From the NCBI GenBank assembly GCA_013396635.1, contig WBMW01000581.1:372001-436000 (forward strand): a DNA stretch of 64,000 nt. The letters are read 5' to 3'. The position numbers and the translations under genes were made by a program. This DNA is from Penelope pileata (Eukaryota; Chordata; Aves; Galliformes; Cracidae). Position 1 is the stretch's first letter; each line of letters starts with the position of its first letter. This document shows positions 1-12,726 of this stretch, piece after piece. Under the pieces are notes generated by a model, which searched no databases, was not told the DNA's origin, and saw only the letters and a program-made list of their open reading frames with translations.

Positions 1-912
1 GAGCCTGAGGAGGGGTGTTTAAGACTCTGAAAATGCAGTTTTCCATTTACTGAGGGATCAGTCTGTAAAAATCAGATCTAAGTTTAAATATTCATACCCC
101 AAAGGTTCAGACTATCAAACTCAAAGGAACTGAACAAGTATATTGCATTTTTTAATGTAGTTGGTTGCTTCCTTTTGAGATTTTTGCAGTGTTCACTGGC
201 ATTGTCAAGAATCATGCAAATGCATTTTTAAAACATCAGAGGTCTTTTGTGAAATATAAATTCTGTGCTGGATAATGAAGCAGAAAGGAGAGATGCACTT
301 GCCCTTTCTCTGCACGTTGTAGGTTATGAACTGATTTTCTAGTTTAAAGATTTTTTTTCATAAAAAATAATATCTTCACTACTTTCTGTCTTTGCCAGAA
401 GGCCTTGGAAGTCTTTAGTAGCAGGGTCACATCTTGTTATTATTGTTAGCTGAACTACCCTTCTCCAGTGATCGCATATGCAATGATTTCAAGGAGGTCA
501 CAGGCTTAGTAGGAAAAGCATTTTAAGGCTGAAATTCTGCCCATTTTTGTTCCAGAATGGGTATATTAAAAAAGAGATGAATTCTTCAGCAAAGAAGAAT
601 GCCTCAGCAAAGCACCTCTTATTATTTGGAAAAGGAAAAGACTACTTCAGTGAAATCCATTCCTTGGTCAGAAATTTGTTTGACTTATCCTTTCCCTGGT
701 GATGAAAGTCGATCTTGGTTTCAGCAGTGAAATCTGTTATTTGTGAAGACCAAGCCTTCACTGGCAGAGTGGATTTTATCCCCCTGCTTTCTCTTGAAGT
801 CTGTGAGTTGCAGTAAAACACACGGAGATCTGCTTAACACCCTGTAGATGGCAATTTTTAAAACTGTTGGTACTTCAGATTTTCAAAGTGTTCTTCATTT
901 TCATCTCTGTAG

Positions 913-962
913 GTGCTGATCAAGCCAATAAACATCTCAACCTTCAAAAAGATGATTGAGTG
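913..962 (+). other. Weak candidate exon (unverified)
   Basis: A pyrimidine-rich run ending in CTCTGTAG precedes this 50-nt segment, and GTAAGC follows it at 963. One frame is open throughout and reads VLIKPINISTFKKMIEW. A second frame ends in TGA at 958-960 and would suit a terminal exon. I do not recognise either peptide. At 50 nt an open frame is expected by chance, so the support is only the two splice-like signals. It could equally be a chance pair of sites in intronic DNA. Confidence 0.15.
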
Positions 963-1819
963 GTAAGCTGGATAACCAGAGGAGAAATGCTGGGTCTAAG
1001 TTATCTATGCGAACCACTTTTTTGTGCTCTGCAAAAACATTTTCCACTGGGAGAGAATTCTCCTCTTGTATGTAGGCTGTATTAATCGCTGAGAGAAATG
1101 ATACAGCCTAACTGGAACTGTCATGAAAGCAGCGTATTTTGTGATACTGCCCCTGTCATTCTTGACTTTAAGTGTGGCTAATAATCAGATCCTGGGAACT
1201 GCTCTTTTCTCTGTGTTTTTATTTCTTCTTTCTAGGATATGTTTTTGTAGTACAGTTAAATCAGAGGTGCATGGCATATGGCTTTTTGCTGCATGAATTG
1301 CTGCTGATGTGAATGTCAGTGGGCATATAATACCAGATTTTCATTTTGTGAATCACAATGCATGGAATTCAGCCCAAGAACTCCCTAGACTATAGACCTT
1401 ATTATAGGCAAATAAAAAAGAGAAGGAAGGGGGGGAGGCGATGTCTCAGAGATTTTGTTTCAGTTGAAATGAGGTTATCGTGATGAACGATGTGGCTGAC
1501 AATGAGATTTTTATAGCTTCTGTTAGAGTAGCAGAAGAGCTCATGTTATTGCTGGTTCACTTTAAGTAATTGTAATCCAAATAGCACAGTGGCTGAAAAG
1601 AGCAGAAAAAATCTTTCATACGTGTCCGTAAGCAAAGCCAGGGCTTTTTGTTGTTTTTGTCTCATCTGTCCTTATACAAATGTCCTTTGTTGTTTGGAAT
1701 TCACATGTCACGTATTGTCTTGGTGGAATACGTCAGTCACCACTAAAAAGGCGTCTGCCAATCAGTCTGCTGCATGCTTCTATTTTTAGCAGATGAGGTA
1801 ACTGGCCAGCATCTGACAA

Positions 1820-1920
1820 AACGCTCCTGCTACCCAGTGTACCAGCGTGAGCTGAGAGCGCGCGGCTCGGTTGCAACAGAGGCGTGTGGGAGGGAGGGCT
1901 GCTGGCCGAGGTGGCGAGAG
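1820..1920. promoter_or_regulatory. CpG-rich pocket
   Basis: About nine CpG dinucleotides fall within roughly 100 bp, including GAGCGCGCGG at 1857-1866, in a window where most kilobases hold few. It is too short to be a classical CpG island. No TATA box or convincing donor site was seen beside it. The open frames crossing it on both strands (1774-2214 plus and 1830-2141 minus) are probably a consequence of its base composition. A small regulatory element or the remnant of an island is possible. Confidence 0.25.
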
Positions 1921-3321
1921 GGAGGAGATGGGGTGTGGGTCAGAGTGGGCCTTCCTTCTGCCCTTATCTCAGCCCTGTCTGCACCGCACACATGGGGCCA
2001 GTTTGGGGATCTGACTTTTGCTTTCCTTAGGCTACCCAGCGTGCTGGCAGCAGTGAAGATACAGCGAGGGTTAGTCCTGCACGAGCTGTGTGAAGCCCAA
2101 GGGGGATGGGAGTGTTTATCTGCATGGATAAGCCACCCCAATGTCCGTGTCCTTGCAGCTTTGCTGCAGGTTCTACAGCAAACACATTATCATGTCTGTT
2201 CACAGCGTCAGTAGGGAGCCCTGGAAAGCCTGTCTGGAGGAAGCGTTAGGTTTTGCCCCACAGAGTTTTTGGGCTTGAGATACTTGGGAATGGTAGTGAA
2301 GCCGGGATGTGTGAGCTTGGGTTCTGCCACTCATCCACTGAAAGCAAAACAGGGGAGAGTGTCACGTGTCCCTCTCAAGGCAGTATGGCCTGTCTTTCTT
2401 TGCCCTTTCACACTGTCAGTCTGAATAGCCACATGGGAAATGCTGTGGGTTTGCTGATGACTTAAAGAGAATTTATTGAGAGGCCTCCTCCCAGTTCCTC
2501 AAAGGTGCAGTTATGTGTTGGTGGTGGCAAGCAGAGAAGCAAGGCCCCCAGTAACGTGTAATAGTTGAGTGTGGTAGTATCACCTTAGAAGCTGAGTGCA
2601 GGAAGGGAGAGAGATTTGATACATAAATATATTAACCCAAACACCAGAAACCCAGATAAAGAGACAAATATTGAACTCTGTGTCAGAATCCTTGAAAAAG
2701 ACACTAGTGCTGCTGACTGAGGGTCTTGCGATGTCAGTTGAAGATATTAATGCCATGGCCATGAAACTAAAATGCTTGAGAGCCATCCTTGCATCAAGAC
2801 TGTCAAGTCTGCATCTGAAAGAATGCAAGCATCAAGGGAAGTAGCTTCCATACGTGGTTTGAATTTTATGCTAATTTTTCTCTCTGGAGATCTGTCTTCA
2901 GATTTCAAGCATCAGTTTTCTGTCTCAGAGAAACTGGCTAATCTTTGTTGCGTTGCTGATATAAGAAGTTCAGCAGCAAGAGCTTAAAAATTGCAATTGT
3001 TTCCATTTTGCTTGAATAGTAAAGGCTGTCTGGAACTTTTTGTTTCCCTACGCCAAGGATCCAAAGGGAACTGCAGATCCCATTGTATCACTGTTACAAT
3101 GTCAGCCTTTTCAGAGGCAACTGATCATCTCTTCATATTGAAAACAACATCTTAAAAATCACCAGCAGGAAAATGGAACATCCCTATTTTTGCAAAATGA
3201 GATGTGTGAGATGAAGGAAGTAATCTCATAGCTGTCAAGATTTTCATATTCCTTCCAAGATCTCTTTTCTGTGTAATCTGGGGATTTAGAAGTTGCTAAA
3301 GGGCTGTTTTCTTCCTAGTGA

Positions 3322-3362
3322 TTTATATAGATATATATACACATAGTATGTATATATTTTTC
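3322..3362. repeat. AT-rich dinucleotide tract
   Basis: An imperfect run of AT, TA and CA steps (ATATAGATATATATACACA followed by GTATGTATATATTTTT). It is low-complexity sequence with no sign of a coding or mobile origin. Confidence 0.6.
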
Positions 3363-4689
3363 CAAATCTATATCAGTCTGATTGCCATGTAACTGATACT
3401 TATTCTGCATTTTAAGGCCTGCTTGTGTTTTTGTTTTTGTTAAAAGCACATGTATAAACTAGTGACTGGATGTTTGGTTTTTTTGGGATGCGGGGGAGGC
3501 ACATAGGAATCTTACTGGTTTTCTCTCGTAAGTCAGGCTTCCTTCCGCCCCTCTCCCTGTTCAGTACTCTGGCCTCCAACAGGATTTATTCCCCCAGACT
3601 TTCCTCCTGCCTGTTCCCTTTCCTTGAGAGCAATGGTGTGGCTCTTAAAGCTGCTTCCACCTGACATAAGGTGGGTATTAATGAGTTTTCTCACTTTCTG
3701 TAGATAGGTACCTGATGACTACTTTGCACTGCCACATGTCCTGTCAAAAGACCAGAAAAGACCTTTGGAGGTTGTAGAATATTGGAAGCCAGGATAGTGT
3801 TTACTGGCAGTTTTTTTCAACAGTGATAGAAATCTGAAGGGTAGCATTGAAATCTTGAAGTCAAAATTGCATGCAAATAAGTGTTTCTTATTCCTGAAGA
3901 AAACAAGTCTTCACTCATAAGTAACTGCATAAACACAACATTTTAATAGCAATGACAGAGATATTCCTTTATCCAGCATAATTTCATGTACAGTGGGCTG
4001 TAAGGTTTAATTTACTTAGAGAAAAGAACTATCTCTGTGAATCTGAGAGATAAACCTCAGGTAGAAAATGCTGTATGTGTGCAGCCTGCAAATGGCTTCA
4101 GATACCTGTATAGCCTACATGGCCCTTCCCCGTCTGAAATCTTAAAGGTACCAGCCAAAGGAAAGTCTTTAAACTAGTGGCTCCACTTAGGGAGAAAAGA
4201 AGGACAATCTCTCTATAAAACTTATTTAGTTTTGCATGAGTTAGGAGTTTTTTTTTTATTGGCTTGTTGCTTTTGAGCTCCAGAGAACAGAATGTTTCAT
4301 AGCTGCTCAATTTGCTTCAGTTATTATCATTTGAAAGAATTTGATGATTCTAATTTCCTTCTCTACGCTTCTTGATTTTAGTACTAGAGTAACACTTCAG
4401 TATCTAGTATTGATTTTTACCATGACTAGGGCTTTGATATTAATTTCTACACCACAACAAGCTGAGGATACATGATTGCCAATGCAAGCTGAGGGCTCAG
4501 GCTAATTTCATGTTTTGTGAATATAATTGTAGGTCTTTGCTGGTAGGATGGTCCCTGTTTTGATGAGTGCTGTGAATCAGCAGTGCACCCTTGTGTGCTG
4601 TGGACTATCTGCATGCTGGGTTACATTAGCTAAAGCATAGATAGCAGGTCAAAGGAAGTGATTACTTGCCCCATTTGGCACTTGTGATG

Positions 4690-5196
4690 CAGCATTTGGA
4701 GTGCTGTGTCCAGTTTTGTGCCCCAGTAAAGGGGAGAAATTGACCAAATTGAGCTAGTCCAGTAAAGGTCATCAAGATGGTTAAGAGGGATGGAGCACAT
4801 GACATTCAAGGGGTTTGGGAAGGAACTAGATTTGTTCAGCCTGGAACTGGCTGTGGGGAGGAGGTTGGATCCAGTTGCTGTTGTCTTCCACTAACTGAAC
4901 AAGAAGCTGCAATGAAGATGCATGCCCTTCTCAGAAGGACACAGTGAAGGGAGATAAGACAATGGTCATAATTTGCAGAGAAGGAAGCTTAGTTGGTCGT
5001 AAGGAAAAAATTTTCCAGATACTGATGGTGGTGTAGTATTGGAACAGGTTGCACAGAGAGACTGTGTTGTGTTCACCCTTGGAGAAACTCAGAACTCACC
5101 CAGGCAAGGCTGTGTGCTTGCACAGCTGTCTGCTGTGCTTGCAAGACTTGATGATTCCTAGAACTTCTTAGCAACCTGAATTACTCTGTAATTCCA
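4690..5196 (+). mobile_element. CR1 LINE fragment, sense orientation
   Basis: Chicken Repeat 1 non-LTR retrotransposon copy, truncated at the 5' end. Recognisable landmarks in order are a GTGCTGTGTCCAGTTTTG-like start near 4701, TTGTTCAGCCTGGAA near 4833, GGAACAGGTTGCACAGAGAG near 5041, and a decayed AT-rich 3' end (ATTACTCTGTAATTC) near 5180-5195. These follow the order of the 3' part of the CR1 reverse-transcriptase region and its UTR. The frame is broken throughout, so it encodes nothing. Divergence looks considerable, suggesting an old insertion. Boundaries are approximate. Confidence 0.85.
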
Positions 5197-5298
5197 TCTG
5201 TAAAAAATACCTTATTTTCCAGTACAAGGTAGGGAGAAATAATAATTCATATAATTTTCCAACATTAAACCAACACAGATAGGTACAGCATTGAGCAA

Positions 5299-5323
5299 TC
5301 TCTCTCTCTTTTTTTTTTTTTTT
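5299..5323. repeat. (TC)n followed by a poly(T) tract
   Basis: A short TC dinucleotide run is followed by fifteen T residues. It is low-complexity DNA. It resembles a polypyrimidine tract, but no AG with a good exon follows closely. Confidence 0.8.
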
Positions 5324-7070
5324 ATTATCTTAAAGAAAATGGAACAGATCTACTTTGTAATGGATGCACTAGCCAAACACCACTAGGCCTCTTTGAAGCC
5401 ACTTTAGCTAGCCTTATTTCTGACAGTTCAGCTGTTATTACTCAGAGACCTTCAAGCTCCTCATACATGTGAGGTCAAAAGCATTTCCTAAAAAATTTCT
5501 TGCTTACATGTGAGTATGTTTGAGTGAATTTTTACCACTGGCCACTGCTGCAGCTCGGCTGGTATGGTAACTTGTCCAACCACAGTAACCCATTGGTGCA
5601 TTGGAGCCCTAAAGCTTAAAGCAGCCGATGTGTGTAGCACGGCAGAATGATGTTTGGCTACTAATGGCTTGGGGTTTTTTAGTAGTTTTATAGGGAAGGT
5701 TTAGCTAATGTTCTGTTACTTACAGGCTGCAACTCCATGTGCTAGCTGCTGCTCCGCCATCCTGGGAAGTTTCAGTCATTTGTTTTGAGCACAAGTTTCT
5801 GACCAAAGGAGGGTGCCAGCTAAATAGACAGAACTTACAAACAGTTAAAAAGGAGAAAGGAAAGGTGATATGGATAATTTTTAATCAGATAACAAGAATA
5901 AATAAATGATGTATTGCAGTGTGTTGCCTGCAAAATCAGTGGTAGAGTTGAGACCTTCATCCACACCTGCTTGTCAATGCTTTAATGACAGACAGGACGG
6001 TCCTGTCTTGGTTTCTTTTCTCCTGTCCAGATGCAGTATTCTGTTAACAACAAAACATGGTGATGGGTTTTTTTGTTTGTTTTTTTCTTTTGTTCTGTGG
6101 TGGAAGCACCTTCTACATCTAAGCAAGTCTTTTTGTTTGCACCCTTTAAAGATTGAAGTAATGCAGTAGCTGTATACAGTGTTTGCATTTTTATTTTAAG
6201 TGACTGTGTTGGATTCGAGACAGTAATGAGAAAGGATGAGGAAAAAATGAAGAGATGTCATGCATACTTTTTTCAGTGCAGTCTCTCACATGCAGGCTTA
6301 GTAAGCAGTAAGAATTAGAGGGCAAGGACAAGATAACTGGAGCATTCAAAAATTGAAATTTTGGTTAAACTATTTCTCTCTTTAAATTCTGAGGAAGGTT
6401 ATAGTTGTAAATGACAAATTTAATAATCAACCAGCGCCTATCAGTTTGTACCTACGTGACCACAGCATGTGCAATTCTTGCTGTGATTATGAAAACAAAC
6501 TGGGACAAGTGGTGCTCACAGCAATCCCAGTACTGCAACTGGCTTTGGGTGGGCTTCTGCAGCCGCCACAGATAGGACAGCTCAGGTGTGGAAAGCAGCC
6601 AGACCTTACTGCAAGATGCAGCTCCAGTAGAAAGGTTGTCTGTGGTGACCATATCAAGAAAGAGCAATACTGGAAGCTTTGCATGCTACAGAGCAAAGCG
6701 ATTCAGATGAAAACTGAGTTTCAAAAAATAAAAAGGCTGCAGAGAGACAAAGATAACCAGCAAATCACTTCTTTCTATTTTTCCAAATAGTACAAAGTGT
6801 TATTAAAAGAGAAATAAATTAAGAGCTGTTAAAAATATATTCAGGAATCAAAGGAAGAAAAGCAGGCAGAAAAATATGCACGCACCATTAAGCTGCGGAA
6901 ATTTTCCTTGGACACATTGCAGTACCTTTTCAAAGCAGCATATGGGGTTTATTCTGGTGACTCTAATTTTAACATGAATGAGAGTCACGTGGAATACTCC
7001 TGGCATACTGCTTTGAAAATATATCCCTGCATGATTAAGGAAGACTGAAGTCTTTAAGCCTCTCATTCGC

Positions 7071-7091
7071 TCTCTCTCTTTTTTTTTTTTT
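7071..7091. repeat. (TC)n followed by a poly(T) tract
   Basis: TCTCTCTC followed by thirteen T residues, the same pattern as at 5299-5323. It is low-complexity sequence. Confidence 0.8.
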
Positions 7092-9335
7092 GTTAAACCA
7101 ATTCTGAAATGCATCACAGGAAAACATTAATGGAATGAAAATGGTACAACCCTGAATAAAGTGGTAATGTAACAGGTAGAAATACTACTGGCTTACATGT
7201 TTGTGTCTCAGAGGCTGGGGACTAGAGGGAGAAGACACAGAACCTGCAGTTTCTATCCATTTTTGCAACTACTTCTGCATTGCTTGACCTTTACAAATTT
7301 GTCTCTTCATTTTGAAGATGAAGTAATGATTCCACCTACTCCTTGGAAAGGGTAGGGAATACATACATTTGTATTACATCCACGAGGACAAAATCATTTT
7401 ATGGGGTGATCAGAAAACACCCAGAGCTGCCTATTACACCCTCTTTCTACCATTTGCTACTTCAGAGCAAGGTAAAGAAAGACCAAGTTCCATCCCTCAG
7501 TTGTCTGAGGAACCTAGCTGAGGGCAGAGTCCCTACCAGATACCCACCTCTTCCTTCTTGTGTTGCCCGCAGCAGTTGTTGTGGTGGATGGCATCACTGG
7601 TCCTTCACATCTGTGCTGAAATGTGGGTCCAAAAATTGCTTTGAAAGAAGTGTTTGCCAACTGATGAGCACAGGTTTGAAACGTATTTTGATGGGTAAGA
7701 AACTAGGACTGTTCAGAAGTCCCGAGGAATGTTGTTGGACTCCATTAAATCATTCAGAGAAACTTAACTTTTCACTGCAGTTGGGATGGATAGTCTTTTT
7801 GACTTACTAGAAAATTACACTGGAAGATGTAAAGATACTAGCCATGTTTTGGGCATGAGTGGATATTATCTTGTTTTCTGACATCGTGCAAAGGTCATAG
7901 TAGAGCAGGCTTAGATTCAGCTGTATTAACTTTTTTCCTCCTTAGTGATAAGGGGTGGGACTGGTATAAATGATGGCAGTTAATAAAACCTGATCTTAGA
8001 GCATCTCTGAGGTATTTTTTAGCATTGACTTTTATTAATGTGTGTGTGTTAAAGGCTGAAAAAATTAACAGCAACAAAACACCCACAAAGCAGTGAGTAA
8101 AACTTTTCTAGGAAATTAATGACATGATATTCCCATAAGTGCTCTTTGAAATTTTGATGTCTGCATCTGCAGTCAAGAATGATGAAGAACAAAAGCCTGA
8201 ATGATTGTAATGAGCTGCTTGCTGCTTTGCCAATTGAACCATTGACATAACAAGAATTTTTATTCTAATGGATGAGGACCATCATGTTGGCAAATGAGCA
8301 CAGGGTGAGGTAGCTGACAGGACCTATGCATCTAAGAAGTCCTGGTGGTCTAGGGAGCAGAAGTTCAGTGGAAGGAGTACAAGATGGGATTTGTCTCAGA
8401 GATGGCAAGCATGGCTCTGCCATGGTATTGATGGCATCTTTAGCACATGGATGGCTGAGACTGAAGAAATATGCACTCGGCAGATCGATTAGCAAGAGGC
8501 TCATTAGTAGGAAGGAAGTTATGAGCAGATGCAACAGCCCTGACAAAACGAGCCAGAACACGGATAGAGCTGGGCCTGGTGTGTGGGCTGAACGTGAAGC
8601 AGGGTTGCTGGAGGGAGGTTCAGAGAGTCCTTTCTGACAGCCGGTCCTTCCCACCCATCTCCAGAGAAAGCAGTCCTAACAGCTACTTGAAATGTTTTGA
8701 AAAGGGTAAAACAGAAAATGTCCGTAAAAATATACTGATGAATGCAGACACGGGCACAGTGAAGGGTATGAACAGTCATCTGGTGTCCTTCCAAAGATAC
8801 AGAGAAAGGGGAAAGTTACTTTTCATTTCCTAATACTTTTCTTTTTTTTTTCCTTCCAATATGAGGTTTATTTTTATAACTTTGGTTTTGTGTGGGATCC
8901 TGCTTAAGGGCTTGAATATCTCCCCTGATTGCAATTTCTCATTGCCTGTCTTACTAATACTTGTTTATCTTGGTATCACAAAGCCAAAAAATAGAAAATG
9001 TTGCCTGCCTCTTTTCCTTTTCACAAAGCCTTCACCAGTGGAATGGTACATGAGGATGTTGGGCTCACCTGTCCTTCATATCTTCATATCTGTTCACTTT
9101 CAAAATGTAGTGTTAACTTGCTTTATTAATATACTTTGTTTCTCCAGTCATTCTAACATGGTTGCCGCTTTCCAGACTTAAACATGAGATGCACTAGGCA
9201 GCATGAAAGAGTATTTATGTGAGATTTATTTAAGCAAGAGACTTCATATAAGCAAGCCTACTTATCAAGCCAGACTATTTATACTCCCTATGGCTGTGAA
9301 TGGGCGTTTGCGGGCCCGCTGCTGTTGTGCAAAGC

Positions 9336-9378
9336 CACGTGTGTAGGGTATGTATATTGAGCTGCACGCGTCCACGTG
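9336..9378. promoter_or_regulatory. Paired CACGTG E-boxes with a CACGC core between them
   Basis: Two perfect CACGTG palindromes lie at 9336-9341 and 9373-9378, with GCACGCG at 9365-9371 between them. CACGTG is the canonical site of bHLH and bHLH-ZIP factors such as the MYC/MAX, USF and CLOCK classes. CACGC/GCGTG is the core shared by bHLH-PAS response elements. The 80 bp around them also hold about seven CpGs, unusual for the neighbourhood. Binding is inferred only from the motif match. Confidence 0.3.
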
Positions 9379-12300
9379 CATGGGGACAGACTGAAGAAGT
9401 GGCTGCTAGTGCTGTTGAGAAGGAGTGTTTGCAAAGCCTGCCTTAACCTAGGGAGCTTCAGAAGCCTGTGGGAACAGAGGGCTACCAGAGCTGGGCACAG
9501 GAGGGGCTGTAGCTCGTTTTGTGTGCCCCAAGCTGCCCTCTGATGGTGTAGAGGGCATTGTCCTCCCTAGCTGAAGCTAGTGCCCAGCTGGTAAACTGCT
9601 CTTACTAGAGAATACTTGTGAGAAATAACAACGTGGAAAACAGCCCTAGCTGTTCATTCAGTTTATGTGAGCGTTAATTTCCCTTTGGTGTCTGTGTGAG
9701 GTGGAAGCAGGCAGAGCTTATTCTTTTCAAGGAAGTGCATTGTGTGTTTGCTGGACCTGTAGACTAGCCTTGTGTTTTATTTTCTCGTTAACTCTGGTGT
9801 TGACAGTCCCTTTGTGCACCTCCAGAGTCTTCTGACACTTACCCTTCCCCATGAGTCTGTGATGCAAGACTAGTGTGAAATGAATGTCTTGAACAGTGAG
9901 TAGGACCGCATCAACAGCTCCTAAAATACTGGTTGAGAGGTCCTTAGGCAGCAGCTGGGGAGGTGAGCCAGGGCAGGAATGACTCTGTAATTGAACTGTT
10001 TTCAGTACACTCTTTCCAAACATCATCAACCAGCATTGTCATTCCATTCTTAAATGTGCATAATCACACTAACACAATTCCTCTCAAGGCTGCTGTGTGT
10101 CTGGGTGTTATTCTTAAATAACACAGCGCAGAAGCTTTTCAGATTAAAACACACATATAGTAAATCCTCCTGAATGAAATTTCTTATTTCTTTTTCCAGA
10201 GTGCCTAGACAAATATATACAGGTATTTTAGAAATCCAGAGGTGTTTGCTTGTATCATCACTTGCACTGTCCTTAGGGTCCTGTAAGATAAAACCCAGAG
10301 CCTCTGCTTCAGGTCTCGTACTGCTAACCTCTTTCCCATTGTGAAAAAGGGAGCAGGAGTTTTATGTGAACAGATTTAGTCTTCCCATGCAGCAGATGTG
10401 CTGACACATGGAGTGCTACAGTCAGTGGGGTAAATAATCTCCTATTTAAGTAGTTCCTAAGTACCTACTTGTTATTAATGTATAACAAAAATTCATACAC
10501 CACTATTGAAATGATGAACCATGGCATCATCAGCCTAAGTTCTGAGTAAGCAGAAGATAATTTTTTTCTTTTTTTTTGACCCTTCTTAATGTTATTTGGC
10601 TTTGTTAAAAACCAAAATATAAAATAAATCATTCTGTTGAAGTGTCACATGATCAAGTCGAGATTTAATCAGCACCATCCAGAAGAACATAATGCTCTAA
10701 TGAATTAGAAGGAGAGGAATGTGCTTGCATGTAAGAGAGGCTAGACCAAATCCATACCTGGGATACTCCATTTCAGCAATGGCAGTAGCACGACATTCGT
10801 TCCTCAGTTCCCATCCTGTGGAGCGGAGGCATTAAATGGAAGCCTCAGATGGTTTGGATTGCAGATAAATCCAGCTTGTGTTGCTTGTCTGGCAGCCTGA
10901 GCACAGCACATGCTGGAGAAGTAGCTAAAGGTAAAAGGAGATTGTGGGTATTGTGTGCACCAGTGTGAAATCATTCTGTCCTGGCCATGTGTGCTCCAAA
11001 CCAAGTGAGTGAATGAAAGAATTAAGATGAAGATGACATGACTGAAAGTTCTCTCAGCAATGTGGCAAAGGATTTTTAATACACAATGTCAAATAGACGT
11101 TTGAACAAAACAGGGGAGGAAGGAGCAGGGAAATACTAACCCCAATGAGGTAGATGTGGCAGAGAGCACTCTCATAGGGTGTATATATCAGAACTTAGAA
11201 AGCAAGGTAATTACAGTGGCACTTGTAGTCATGTGCTTAGAGTGCTGTGTAAGGAATCTTGAAGTTGATGATGTGTATGTGAAAGCTTTTTCTGTCTTCT
11301 GTCTGGATTTATTATAATTGATTTGAAATTCTTCAATGCCCTCTCATGCTATATGACTGCTATGTACGCTTGAAACGTCAAGACTTAAAGGTTGCAGATG
11401 GCTGCAGGGGCTTGTGTATTTTGCGGTTGTTTTATATGATGGCTATACAAAGACAAACTAACTATGATTGTATATGACACTGCCTCCAAACCTAAACATC
11501 ACGTGAGGCTGTTTTTCAACTAGAGCTGTTTCCAGTCTCAAAATTAGAAATAATTTTCATTTTTTTCTTTATTTTTGGTATCGCAGTCTGTCCAAATTCA
11601 AATCTATTCACTGTGATCCTGATTTCTCTTCTGTTTGTAATAGTTTGTAATAGGTTTCTTACATGTGGTTCTTGATTTTTTTTTCTTTTCCTTTCTCATG
11701 TTTGTTGTTTTTGTTTTTGACATGAGGATGTTTTGGTTCTGCATTATATATGTGATATTTTAAATCTCTGTGGAGTTAATATTGGATGTGAGAATGGAGC
11801 CTACAGTTGTCCTGTCTAGACTAGGACATCTCCTTTCACCACCCAGACTGTGTGTAATCATTTAGCAATAGGAAAACTGAGAAATATTCATGTCAGCTCC
11901 TGTAGCCAATTTTGGGATTGTTTGTAGGCTGTCTTTGGCTTAGCTGGAGAACTTCAAGTGTCAGAGAAGATGAAGTATTGCGGATTCAACACCCCTAGAG
12001 AGTCGTTGTCCAGACTGTTGCTACAACCAAGGCTGTTGTACAAAACTTTAAAGCTCTGATTTAATTTGTATAAAACAAGTGGAGATTTTCTTTACCACAC
12101 CTTCCTGCATCCCAAAGGTGGACAGATATTATTTAGAGCGAGTGCAGTGGACTGAGAATGATGCACTGCACAGACATTATTTCACTGCTGCAGCAGTCCC
12201 TGTTTTAGCCCCCCTGCATGCTCCTTCTAACCCACAGGCTGCGTGTAACCATCTTGTAATGTATGTGTGCATCCTCAGAAGGGGGACAGCACACCCAATG

Positions 12301-12698
12301 ATGCAGAAAAAGACTCGAATGCTCTCTATGTTCAAAGTACAGGAGAAAGAAGCGAATAATGAACATGCACATTGGTGTTGGGATGGTGACAATCAAACCC
12401 GTCCATGCTTTGCAGAAGGTTCTTTGTTTTTGTAATTCATACAGACTTTCCTGGGTGATATGGTGGCAGATCACCTCTGAAGGTCGTGTCTAATCTGATT
12501 TGCAAAGCGGTGTTCCTGACAGTTTTTTCAGCTGCTTACATGTCACTGAGTTCTCCTAGTCAGATAAGCTCTGTGGTTTGTAGTAAAGCTGTCTTCAGAG
12601 GCAGAAAGGATAAATATCTCTTTATGCCATGGCCTAGTGTTTTCATTTTTATTTTGTGTACACATGTTGCTCTCCAAAAGCTTATTTCAGTTGCATTA

Positions 12699-12726
12699 AC
12701 ACACAAACACACACACAAAAAAAAAC
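12699..12726. repeat. CA-rich microsatellite with an A tail
   Basis: An imperfect (CA)n run (ACACACAAACACACACACAC-like) that ends in an A run. It is a simple repeat. Confidence 0.75.

Larger units (their letters stand above)
1..4689. other. Single-copy noncoding DNA, no gene recognised
   Basis: Only short open frames (under about 150 codons) occur, on both strands and overlapping one another, and none resembles a family I recognise. The stretch contains a CpG-rich pocket near 1820-1920 and an AT-rich dinucleotide tract near 3325-3360. One short segment at 913-962 is flanked by splice-like signals and is listed separately. No interspersed repeat was recognised before the CR1 copy at 4690. The composition fits intron or intergenic DNA of a vertebrate. 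Confidence 0.7.

Noticed and set aside
5724..5760. Minus-strand ATGGCGGAGCAGCAG followed by a GTAAGT donor, resembling a first coding exon
   Set aside because: The start-like sequence is striking, but there is no CpG enrichment or promoter signal upstream on the minus strand and no partner exon. A 12-codon match is easily due to chance.
7343..7810. 155-codon plus-strand open frame
   Set aside because: No domain, signal peptide or repeat structure was recognised, and nothing nearby supports a gene.
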